NCBI GenBank assembly: GCA_030268105.1
Contig: BSDZ01000031.1
Location: forward strand, 620,001-684,000
Reading direction: 5' to 3'
Source: Volvox africanus
Taxonomy: Eukaryota; Chlorophyta; Chlorophyceae; Chlamydomonadales; Volvocaceae
Length of the DNA stretch: 64,000 bases
Part shown: in pieces, positions 26,489-38,022 of the stretch
Position numbering within the stretch: the first letter of the stretch is position 1
Layout: every line of letters starts with the position of its first letter
Made by a program: the position numbers and the translations under genes
The notes under the pieces: generated by a model
Told to the model about the DNA's origin: nothing
The model's database searches: none
Seen by the model: the letters and a program-made list of their open reading frames with translations, nothing else

Positions 26489-29400
26489 ATGACGAAGCGC
26501 AGACGGGCTGATTGGACGAGCTCAGCCGTTGACCGGACTTCCACAACCACAAGCAGTTACGAGAATGGCCAGTGTTATATGGACTCCACGTTTGGTTTGT
26601 CACAGCAGTTAAGCGAAGTGCAACAACCAGCACTCCAAATCCGTACTAAGTCGTGTGTCCGACGCATATTGGACATACGTGCGGATCCCCGATGCCCGGG
26701 GCCCGGAACGACCAACAGCTCCATCATTATCGGTCGAAAGCGGCTCCAGAGCCATCTACAATGCTCACAGGACGAGGACCCGTACTGCAGGGAAAAGTGC
26801 GACACTACCTGGGACGCCTCATCCTGCCAGGCAGCAGCAGCAACACCCTCTTGCATGTGCTGCTACTGCCGCTACAACGCCTTGACCGCCGGCACCGGTC
26901 GTAGCGGCAGTAGCGGCGGTTTCAGCAGTAGCTCACTGGGATTTTGGCCATGGCAGCAGCAGCAGCAACTACAGCCAAATCGTCAGCGGTCATACCCAGG
27001 CTGGTCTCCACCCACTGCTTGGCCTTCACCCTCCGCCGCCGTCAAGGGATTTCAGGCGACGGGGCCAACCTGGGCTCTGTCACCAATACTAACAAGCAGC
27101 GATGGTGCCCCCAACGCCCTGGGGGCAGGTGACGGTGCCGCCAGCCCGCCCGCAGGCAATCATGAAACTCGGCTCCTACGATTGAACGGGATGCTGCAGC
27201 GGTACCAAGCGCCGCAGGATGATCAGCACCACCACCTACTGCACCTATCACCACCGCAACTGTTGCCACAGCCGCCGCCGCCGCCGCCACAACCGTCGTC
27301 GTCGTCACCGACGCCATCATCACACTACCTGACATCCCAGTCGGTGCCCATTGAGTCGGTGATAGGTGGCGACACCGCTCCGCCCGGCAACGGCGCCATG
27401 CCAACGGGCAGCAACGGCTCGGCAACTGCCGCGGTTGTCCCGGTTCCGCATCCAACAGAGGCGACAATACGGCATTACGGAACATTACCACAGATGCAGC
27501 ACCAGAATGATCTCGGAACGACGTACGACCGTTCTGGAAATCCTACATACGTTCCTGGTGAGGTGTCTGAACGAGGCAGAAGGACAAATAGCGCTGCCGA
27601 ACTGTACGACCAAGTTGGAACATGGTGGTGGCATCAGCCCTCCTCTGGCCAGCCACATTCAATGTTCTCACAAGTCACGGCTCCGCGAATATTACCTCAT
27701 TATGGCTGGCCGGTGATGTCGCCGCCTCTTGACATGCCGCCATCGACGGCAACGGTGACGGCGATGGCGACAGCGGCGTCAACGGCAATGGTATCGCCAT
27801 TTCAGAGAGAGGAAACTGGGATGATGGCGGCACCTGGCAGCGGGGCCCTTCGAGGTGCGGACCTATGGAGCGGACGTACGGCAGGTCAAATTACGGAGCA
27901 AACATCATCCCTGGAGCTCCCCGTAGCGCCTCCAACTTTCCCGGCCGCGGCGTCGAGCCCCTGGTGGCCACCAGGCTGGATCCCCTCGCAGCGACCCCGG
28001 GGCTGGGGAATGTGGGGCGGACGGAGCCTTCACCTCCAGCCACCTCTACCACAAGGGCCCTACACGATGCTGCCTCCGCCGCATGGGCAGCAGCCGCCAC
28101 AGCCGCCGCTGCTGCCGCCGCAACAGGAGCAGCAGCAGCAACTTGAACATCAACAAGAGAACCGGACTAGCTTGTACGGCAGGTACGGCGAAGATCTGAA
28201 ACCACCAGACACACCGCCCGTACATTATGAGCTGCCGCGTAGGATGCATTTCGGGCGTTCTTCCTCCTCTTCATCTTTCTCCTCCCGCTCGTCTTTGTCC
28301 GCGGAGGAGGAGGAGGAGGGTGCCCCATATGTCGTTCCAACCGCAACCGCCGCTACTGCCACTACTGCTGCTGGTGCCACTATCACTGCGACTGCTACTG
28401 CTGCCGGTATTGCTATCACTGCTACCGCTACTGCTACCGCTACTGCTACCGCTACTGCTGCTGACGCCATGGCGAATGGGAAACCGATGGACTCGGTAAC
28501 ACCCGCAGCTGCAGCAGCCGCAGCCGCCACGAATGCGCACGCCGATGCCAATACCAATGTCAGTGCCAGTGGCAGTGCCGAGGGGATTGCTTTGGGTTTT
28601 GATCAGGACGCCGACCCTGCCACTACAGACACTCTGCTGCACACGACCATATCGCCGTCTCAATCAACCGCCGAATCGCCCGCCACCCTTACTCCGTCTA
28701 CTGGAGGTGACGGCCCGAGTGTGAGCGGCTGCAGCTGCGGCGCATTCACAGGTGTAGGCGCCGACGTCTTAAAAGCACCTGACCTGACAGGGCACGGTGC
28801 GGGTGGCGGGCATGCGGCTGTAGCTGATGGCTGCAGCAGCAGCATGAGCTCCAACAAGTGGCAGCGCCTGCGCGGGGAAGCAGACGGCACAGAGGCGGAC
28901 ATGCAGGGCCAGATGATGCAGGTGCTGCTTCGGGTTTCACCAACGGAGGTACGACGTGTCCTGGTGAAGAAGCAGTGGATTCGCCGTAAGCTCAGCGGCG
29001 GCGCCGGAATCGGTCTTATGCTTGGTCTTGGTGGCGGGGTCGGCGGCGGCAGCTCTGGCGGCGGAGCGGCTAGCGCTGTCAGCTGCAGTGACTCTAGCTC
29101 GACCATACACGCTGTGGAGAGCTACAGCCGCAATATTTCCGGCAGTAGCAACAACATTAACGACAATGATAATGACAAGAACAGAGACGGTTGTACGGGA
29201 GATGGTACGGAGCCACAGCTGCGGTCTCAATCGCAGCACTCGCTGGAAGCTGCTGTTGCGGGCGGCGCAAAATGGATTCCGTTTCGTACACTCAAAGATG
29301 GCAGCGGCGCCACCGTGGCCGCCGTGATTTGTCCACAGTCGTCGAGGGTACGGCTGGGGCCGAGTCGCCGGTCGTCAGCCGCGCTCACTCAGGTGAGTGT

Positions 29401-31216
29401 CGGCGAATCTAATCCGATTGGATTGAGATTCGCGGTCAGGCGGGCGAACAGCGAACGGCAATGACCAGCCGGGAGGATAACTCGTCCACCTCCACCTCCA
29501 TCTCCACCTCCACCTCCACATCCGACCTAACACACCTTTGTTTGTGTTTCTGTGTGTGTATTTGTGTGTTGCGGAAATCCTCCTCCCCCGCAGGGGTTAG
29601 CGAGGAGTCACTCGGCTGTATCAGCGGTCGAAGCCCTAGCCTCCCTGGAGCGACGAATGAAAGTGGTCATCGCCGCTGCGGGTGCCGCTGACGAGGCCGC
29701 CAACGCCAGCATTACGGTGGCTGCCGCCAGCCGTCACCCTTTGCGGGTTCTGATGCCAGTCCCCAGCGTACGCCTCCACGTGCGGCCCGAGGCATTTTTC
29801 AACCCTGACGGCTCCTTGCTTAAAGGTGAGCTGGAAGGTGGGAGGTGCGGGATGAGTAAAACAGCATTTTGTTCGTACCCCTTGCTGTAAGACGGGCGTT
29901 TGCGCACGAGTGAAACCGAGTGACGTTTGCCGCCACCGATACGACTGTGCAAGCATGAACGTTGTACCAGGCGGTTGTACCATCTACAATCAGGATTATG
30001 ACAGCAGTAGCTATCTAGTACGGCGGACGGGTTCGGAGCAAGGTAGAGCGTGAGGTTGTAAAGGGGGCGAACGTGCATTACATGATCATCACTACTGCCG
30101 CCACCCTACTTAACATTCATCACCGTCCCTGCCGCTTAAGAACACCACCACATGGCAGAAGTCGCACTCTTTGCATCATGCCCCGTCTCCTCCCTTCTGT
30201 CCCCCCTCCTCCTCATCTAGTCTGCCTTCTCCTCCCACGTCCTTCCTACCTTTGATGCAGGGGCCGTACTGCAAAGCGCCTGCCACGTCATTCGCCTAGC
30301 CCAGATCCGAAACCAGCTGACCTTCGTAGCACCGGGACCTCCCACCTCATCCGTCTCGTCCGCCTCTCCCTCCCCCTTCCCCTCATCCACCCCTTCCGCC
30401 TCTTCAGCACTCACGGGAGGCCAAAGCCCCTCCGTGGGGGAAGCCGGACCACCCCCTTCCCCTTTCCCCCCCACCTCCACCACAACCTCAGCACCGTCAT
30501 CATCAGATTCAGCAAGTGATAACCGTCGACACGTACCCGTACTTGCCGTACTTAAATACCTTGCGGAGTTCGTTGCCGCCGCGAGGGCGTTGGAACACGC
30601 CAAGGCGGGATACGGTTGCGGCCGGCCGGCAGCGCTCTTTGCGGCGGTGAAGCCTCAGCTGCTGGAGGAAGTACAAGAGCAACAACCAAGAGCATTAGAT
30701 GTGGTCAGCGGAGCGAATCATGGATCCGTTAATGTTACCTTGGTGCAAGTTGAGGTCGTGACGGGGCTGGCGGCGGCGGCGACGGCGACGGCAATGGCGA
30801 CGACGATGGTGACGGCAACGGAGAGTGCGGTGAAGGCTCCGGATACAGCCTCGACGGCAGCAGCTTGTGAAAAACAGCCTCAGCCTCAGGCTCGGCTGCA
30901 GTATCAAAACATTTTTCGTCCCGGTGTTCAGCTGCCCTCGCCTAATGGTGTCGCCGGGGCGGTTCCTGTGGCGGCAGTGGAGTCCCGGGGGGCCTTATAT
31001 GCGCTCCAGCCCCTCATGCAGCGGGGGAGGGAGAGCGCTGCGGTGCTCATGGAGGCAGCGGAGAGGTGCGTGAGGGAGGATGGGATGGTAGGGTGGATCG
31101 GTGGATAGAGCTGGCTGTGCGAACTAAAACACTGCGTGTGTGTATGTGTATGTGTACGTGTACGTGTACGTGTACGTGTACGTGTACGTGTACGTGTACG
31201 TGTACGTGTACATGTA

Positions 31217-31289
<73 letters not shown>

Positions 31290-31420
31290 GTGCGTGTGTA
31301 TGTGTGTGTTATTCTTTCTCTTCCCTGATACACTCTTCCCCCTAACCGTTATGCCTCGCACCTACCCATTACCACGATCAATGCAGGGCACTAGCGTGCC
31401 GCGACAAGATGTGGTGTTAA
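26489..31420 (+). CDS. Gene B: low-complexity protein with the shared C-terminal VARL-like module
   Basis: Four exons: 26489-29392, 29594-29825, 30261-31065, and tentatively 31387-31420, giving about 1324 residues. The protein opens MTKRRRADW, a basic start like genes A and C. Exon 1 (968 residues) is low-complexity: Q, P, A, S, G and T runs. MQVLLRVSP lies near residue 812 and is followed by a basic stretch, VRRVLVKKQWIRRKL. The module starts in exon 2 with ALASLERRMKVVIAAAG, then VRPEAFFNPDGSLLKG; after the intron come AVLQSACHVIRLAQI, then VLKYLAEFVAAARALEHAK and LMQRGRESAAVLMEAAER. Splice phases 0, 1 and 2 equal those of gene A. The last exon is only in-phase sequence with a good acceptor, so the C-terminus is uncertain. 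Inferred role: nuclear regulator of the VARL/RegA-like type. Confidence 0.8.
31134..31310. repeat. Hexanucleotide microsatellite, (GTGTAC)n then (GTGTAT)n
   Basis: About 175 bp of hexamer units that switch from GTGTAC to GTGTAT near 31212. It lies in the tentative last intron of gene B. Open frames on both strands here are repeat artefacts. Confidence 0.95.
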
Positions 31421-34400
31421 TGGAGTTCCTGGACATGGTTATGTGGTGACACGGACATTGGTTCTCCAGGGAGACCTCATCCCTTTCCTCGCGTCCCTCC
31501 CGTCACGCCGTTCCAGCTAGAACCCTGCCTGGTTGTAGAGCGGATATATCATGACCTTATTGGTCCACTTTCAATGGTATATATTCTAGGGGTTGGTTTC
31601 GGAGCTCCCCGAAATGGGCTGTCTTCATCTGGTGTCGTACGTCGAGAGCGGCTATGAAGGAGGTTTTCTCAGGGTCACGAGCAGCAGTCGTGAACGTGTC
31701 TCTGAATGTCTGTCCCACGAAGTAAGTCTCCCAATACCAGATCGTATCAAGAAAGGGATGCCGAGGAAATAAAAGTCTTATTGTACAACAACAAACAACA
31801 AATAATACGATACGACTATGCAGTACGTACCTTCCGTCGTTGATTCATGTCGTGGCTGCAAAATGCACAAGGCGAGAAGTGCTCTACTTACTTGAGAATG
31901 CGACCTCAAAATCAAGTCACACGTGCTGACGTGGAAAAATGCTTGTACGAGTTGAGAGGGTGTCGTAAGTACCGTACCAGAAATCCTGCGGGAGAAGAAT
32001 CGTTTTCTTGCTTTAGAAGAAGCACCATACAATGCTAAAAGGGCTTACTTCTCGAATGCAACTTTTGAAAGAATCACAGTAGAGTTTTGCGTTAAGTTGC
32101 TGGATTAAGCCGGTTGGAGTTCACTTCATTTTGTTGTGGGGTGAATAATCTCAGCTTTAAGTCGTTGATCACTCTTTAGGTGCTATCGTTTCCCAGTAGC
32201 TAAGGGAATGTCGGATGGACGGAAATGGGTCGATTGAACGAGGTGATGCGATGGAGCGATCAACTCGTGGCCGGAAGAAATCCGTTAGAAAACTTAGGGG
32301 CGATGGGATTATACTGGGCTTTTTTCCATTTTTCCCTCTATCTTTCTGGCAAAAACTCACGGGGAAAATGAAAGCGCGCAAACATTTTTGTTATATGGCG
32401 CCTGGATAGGTTGGACCGGTATGATTTAAACACACCGGATGATTTATCTTTGCGATAGGGGCGCGCAATGCATGATTAGTGGTGAACGGAGGTAGATGCA
32501 TGCATGACTGGAGATGATGGTCAGGCGCAGATGCGATGCGTGGTGAGGGGCGCGCAGGAGCGGGCGGGTGATTGCGTTTCATTCGTTCTTGAGCTTGCTC
32601 TCAGTCGTCATGGTACGCATCGGGGGAGATGGCAACATAACCTTCTTAACCGTGGGGTTTGCTTGGGGTTATTTTAATGTGCGGGTTCGTTAAAGGATGC
32701 AGATGCGAAAGCGTGTCTCTTGGTTGGTGAACGCTATTTATTATGCATGTCATCATGGACTCATGTGTGGCATGTGCGTGCGTGCAACACCATTACGCGG
32801 TGATGAGCACCTAGACTGGTCACGGATAGGACGGACAGCTCTTCATCTTGTCAGAGCGCGTTAGTTGATCCTCAGTGTCTTAAACAGATCCTTCTTGTTC
32901 GGGTCGAGGAGCCCCTTGGAGGCTTAGGTGGAGGTGCGCAAATTTGAAGACATAGTTTGCTACATGTGTACAGCGTGCGGTAGTGTCATATGAACAGCGG
33001 CATGCAAGGTGCGGGGGACGGACTTGCACAAAACCCGAGGTTCACGTTTATGGTAGCCCCTGAACATACACAGGGGGCCGCGCTGTGAGTAGTGTGTATG
33101 TGCATCTGTGTGTGTGTGAGAGAGCTTTCGTACGGTAAGTACCCGTCGGATGGGGCCTGCAAAGGCAGCGTGACGAATATCCCGCTCGGATGTGTGTGTG
33201 TGTGTATGCGTGAGTGTGTTTGTATGTGTATATGGATGACAACTGCACATTCAGAAGCACTCTCTAGATTCTAAATGACTCCTGTCTCACTACGTGCATT
33301 CTCAAACGTTTTCAAGCAAACGATGACAGGAGCTGTCATAGCCCCCACCCCACCTCACCTCATGAGCTTTGTTTGGGCCCCCGCGTGCTGTCGCATGCAT
33401 GAGTTATCCGCAGCAATCATAATCTTTATGTTAGCGCATATCCGTTGATGATTAGACCCGCGCCTAAGTGCCTGTATGTGTAGACGTACCGTGCGTGGTT
33501 TCACACACAAATAGTGGCTGGCTTTTTTAGGAGACGGACGGACGAAGACCGGTTCCCTATTTATTATCAATGTCATATTGTACTCATATAAAAATTAGCA
33601 CCGGTATCCATACATCTCGCTAGGGTACGTATAATATATGTCGAATTGATTTGGATGTAATAATCGATATAGTACGCAGCAACCTGAAGGTGGCGATGGT
33701 TGCTTCGTTCATCATCATGAAAACATCGATATTAATTAGCAGGTGCAGCTGCTGCTGCTTCTGGCACACGCACACATATCTATCTATTGACGAACCAATA
33801 ACTCTGATCTAATTAGCAAATTAGCGGATCAAATTAGCAAGGATAGATGCTTCGTCGCTGTTTTGAGTCTTAACAAATGAATGCAAGTTATAATAAGGGG
33901 AGTTGTAATGAAGCTGGAATCTATATATTGCACTTATTTATATTAGCTGCTTGCTGGCAATTGGTACATTGGTAGGGTTTCCTAGAAATGACGGGAGCAA
34001 GGGCGGCGGGCCAGACCCTCATCATCATCAGAAGGAGATCTTCTTCTATACACATAAACTAACAAATCTTCTTCAACAATACAACTAAGATACATTAAAC
34101 TACTTTCCTTTGTTTCTTCACGATATGCATGCAGTCGAGCGCCGTTACGTATCCCCGCCTCATAATGGTGTGATTTCATGCGTTAATATTACTTATTTCG
34201 AAGTTGTATCTATAGTATTTGGATTATGTTGAATTCGCAGGAGCGTGATGATGTTGGTAAGATAGAAGGAAGCCATCATGTCTGGACCCACGCAGTAGTT
34301 TTAACCGAGCGCTACCTTTTTGTTGTCATCATTATGTATATGTTCATTCTGAGCCTGTTTCTCCTGCTCTGGCAATACCATGTTGCCTGCCACTTTATTT

Positions 34401-37400
34401 GTGGACCGCATACATCCGTTCTTCTCGTCTTGATTATATTTGTGTATAATACATTAAGCAGTCATTATTAATGGAACGAATTCGTGCGATCTCGGTGACG
34501 AGCGGGCAGCCGCCGCTTTCCATGCATGATTTTGGACGTCGGTTGACATCGCCCGCCATTTTATTTAGGAAATAAATTGCGGATGAATGCAAACATTCAT
34601 CAACCTGGAGAGAAACTACATGTCTTCGTTCGTTGTGCTTAGTAAACACAAGCCCCAAAAACGCAAAACATGGAGGTCCTGAGAAACGGTAGGGGCCCGA
34701 CGCGGCCCGACGGGAACGTGCTCGCTAGCTAGCTCAGGCTAGCACTAACGGGGGGCGTCACTTGGGCATGCTCCGTCATACTTATACGCGCCTGGTCTAA
34801 AATCATCTATACCATTATGATTATAAATAGGTAACAGAGCCGAGAAAGAATATCGGGCCGAAAACGGTAGTTGGACATGCAGAATCTATTCATCTGGGCA
34901 GTCGCTCGCGCCGAGGACAACGAAGAGACCGTATATGTCTGAAACAGATATGCTTCACCGATGGCCGCAAAATAGAGCGACGGATATATATCCATCCATG
35001 GGAGAAAAGTCAGGAATTTCCGACGAAAATGAAATTATTTGTGCCCTACGGCTTACGGCTAATTGAAATTGTAGCGTGAAACGAGCACGAACCAGCGCCC
35101 CGGTATCTCATCCTCATATGTTGCTTGAATAGCGCGATTTATTTATTTAATAGTGTTCTTGCCAAACTAGCAACTGCCCGTGCCCCGTCCTCGGGAACAC
35201 ACGCCTACGTGGCCACGGGCAATCAACGACCATCCAGTCCTGGACAGCAGCCGTGGTCAGCGTAGCACGGACGATATGGGCCGCTAGCTGTCCCTGCTGA
35301 CCGCGCAGACCGTCCGTGCTTCGGCCCATCGTCCTCCACCGGAGCTCATCAGGTTATTTGATGAATGCGGCTTAGGGTTAGCTAACTGTTGACATGTCGA
35401 TCGGCGGAGTTCGTTCATCCTTAGTTAAGCAGTGCATAGGATGGAATGCTAAACTGTTCTTGAGCGAAAAGAGAATAATAATGGGACAGCACCCTGCCTG
35501 GCTATATGCGGTATATCGGTAGGGGCCTCTAGGTTAAGGTGAGGGCAGTGATCGATGTATACGCGGTCCGCGGGCCGGCTTCTGTGACTGGGAAGGACAT
35601 GTATGTGAAGGACGTCGCAGACCGGGGTTACTTACAGTATAAATGTAGGGCTGTAGGGCTGTAGGGCTTGCGTTTGCTGTTACATGCGCGCGTGGACCTA
35701 AAGCAAAGCGTTGATTGCACAAAAGCATAAAAGCACATGAAGATAGATGAGATATCGTATAATGCACTTGCTGCACTTGCTTGAGCGATCTATCCACACT
35801 CGGTCGCTCGTCATCAATGTCCATCCGCAAGTGCTAGCTACCCGATAGGACCCATCCAGCAGACCATCCAGCCAGCAGCAGGCTGACAATAGATATTATA
35901 TGACGATAAATGCGCGCTTCCGTTCACCGCGGAGATCGAAGTGTCCTGGCTTACTTGTTTACGTATAAATCGTTTATGTTCAACTAGCTAAATTCGTATG
36001 ATAACTATTTATCTTTATGTGGTGATTTTGTTCACATGAATGCCAAGGTTGGAAAGGGCTCACTCGAACATTTCGCTAGTGGCGATGGATGGATGGATGG
36101 ATGCGACGATGAAAAGGGCGACGGGAAGCAAGACAGGGGTAGGGTAACGCACATGGTAGGGCACATGGTGACGTATTGGGCCGCTATTTCTTGGGAGTGG
36201 TGACCCTCTCCGAAGCGTTACGAAATAGAGTGAGGAATGGCTCTTGGCAAGCCCGTAGTATGGCACCACCTGCCTACGACAGTGTGCGCACCACTGCTTG
36301 TTATCCCTGCAACTAGAGAAAAGCTCATAAGTGAGTTCTTGTGAGTATCGGAGCTGGCGCGGGCAGATTCACCAGTAGTGAGGGCGCAGGCGGTCACGGT
36401 TCACGGGCTGCAAGATTATATGACCTGTCTGACGTCAGGCAAACAGGCAGGGAGGAGAACTCAGAAGACGCTCATCGTGAAATATATGGCGTCTTATGGT
36501 TGAATGATTAAAGCAACACTACTTCTCTGAAATGATATCAAGCATTTGGGGGGCCACCCTGTCTCTAATCAACAACCTTGCTTTGTACACCGTCCCGTGA
36601 TTGCAAGATATGCAGGTAGGAGCATAATAAAGATATTTCAAATACATTAAATTAAATTAAAAATAACGTAGATTTTAAGAAATTATATTTCTTTGAGACA
36701 TCCCGTTCTCGTAGCTAACATGAGAGGAACCTCTCATACGGCGGGCCATGTACGATTATTCCTGACAATGCCGGACAATAGATCAAAGCACGAGTATGGT
36801 TGTAACAGGAAAGGATATTTCAATTACAACATGTAATATATTTATAATTCTAACAAGGCATATTGAGGCATTATCAGCAACGGCTACAAGAAGCATTTAC
36901 ACCGAAGCTACGGACAACCCATTTCCGTGGTGCGTCATACAACTTCATATAGCGAACTTCCAAATCAGATACTGTAAGTTGCAAAATCATAATATATTTT
37001 TGGGTGACTTGGGGCCTTCTTGCCATTCTCCTGAAAGGTGCTATGTTTTTGGCCGAGACGACTTGTTACACTACGGCGCATACTGGGAACTCACAAATAT
37101 AATATTGTTATCTTTTACATGATCATATAACTTGACATCTGCCTTCGCATACCGTAACACGCCCGACTGCCAGGTCGGACAAGTCGCTATTGTGCAAATT
37201 ACATACAAACCATAACAACATATTGGAGACGGGCACCTGCTGGAAGAGTTCCTGCTCACAGTTAAGGCGGGGCTGAAAAGGTATGTCAACTGTTTCCGCT
37301 TACTGGGGTGGGTGGAATCGGCTTGAGAACAGTACTTTGCCTATTGAATTCAAAATGTTTTATTTTTTGGTTGTACAATCTGCTTTTGCGATGCTGATTA

Positions 37401-38022
37401 GAGCTCCTTGTGTCTTCGCGATGCCGTTGCCTAAAGAGTTTCGATTAATAGCCCCTCCCATCCTTAATCGCGCCATCCTAAGATATGTCTATTAAATAAA
37501 CTGTTGAATAAGTTAATGAATCATTTACCGGCGAAACGATTGTTTTTTGTGTTCGGGGCAGCTGCACCTGTTTTATTCTTTGTAGTTGTAGCGATAAAAA
37601 ATGCTCATCCTGAGGAAGCATCTTCGATATTTTAAAGGCAAATGCCTCGCATTTTGCGTCTCTGCGAACTTGTAAAACCTTATCAATTAGGGGGCATATT
37701 TGGCCCAGTGGAAAAGAACAGCAAATAGTAGAGTTCACTTTCTGACGGTTATTGCCGCAAGGCCGCTACAGGCTTTTGGGAACTCGGTCCACACGTTTTT
37801 GTGCGTTACGACCTGCCTGCTATTCCAAGTGCGATGGCTCTCGTTACCCCTTTGTCATCAAATTAACTTCAACGGTATTTTCGCTTATATTTAATCAACA
37901 GTTACATGACAGCAACGTTGCATATTACTTCTGCGCCCCATATAGGGACAGTTTAGACGTATAACTTACAATCGGCTGCGCCCCTACCCATCCTGCCTTT
38001 CGTCCATGCATGCCAGAAGGTT
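31421..38022. other. AT-rich spacer between genes B and C
   Basis: About 6.6 kb with no recognisable gene. Short TG/CA-rich tracts occur near 33090-33240. A frame at 34226-34471 is hydrophobic but AT-rich and isolated, so I did not call it. The gene C promoter should lie near the right end. Confidence 0.45.

Noticed and set aside
31047..31449. Frames of repeated TY, HI, CV or CM dipeptides on both strands
   Set aside because: Hexanucleotide microsatellite in an intron.
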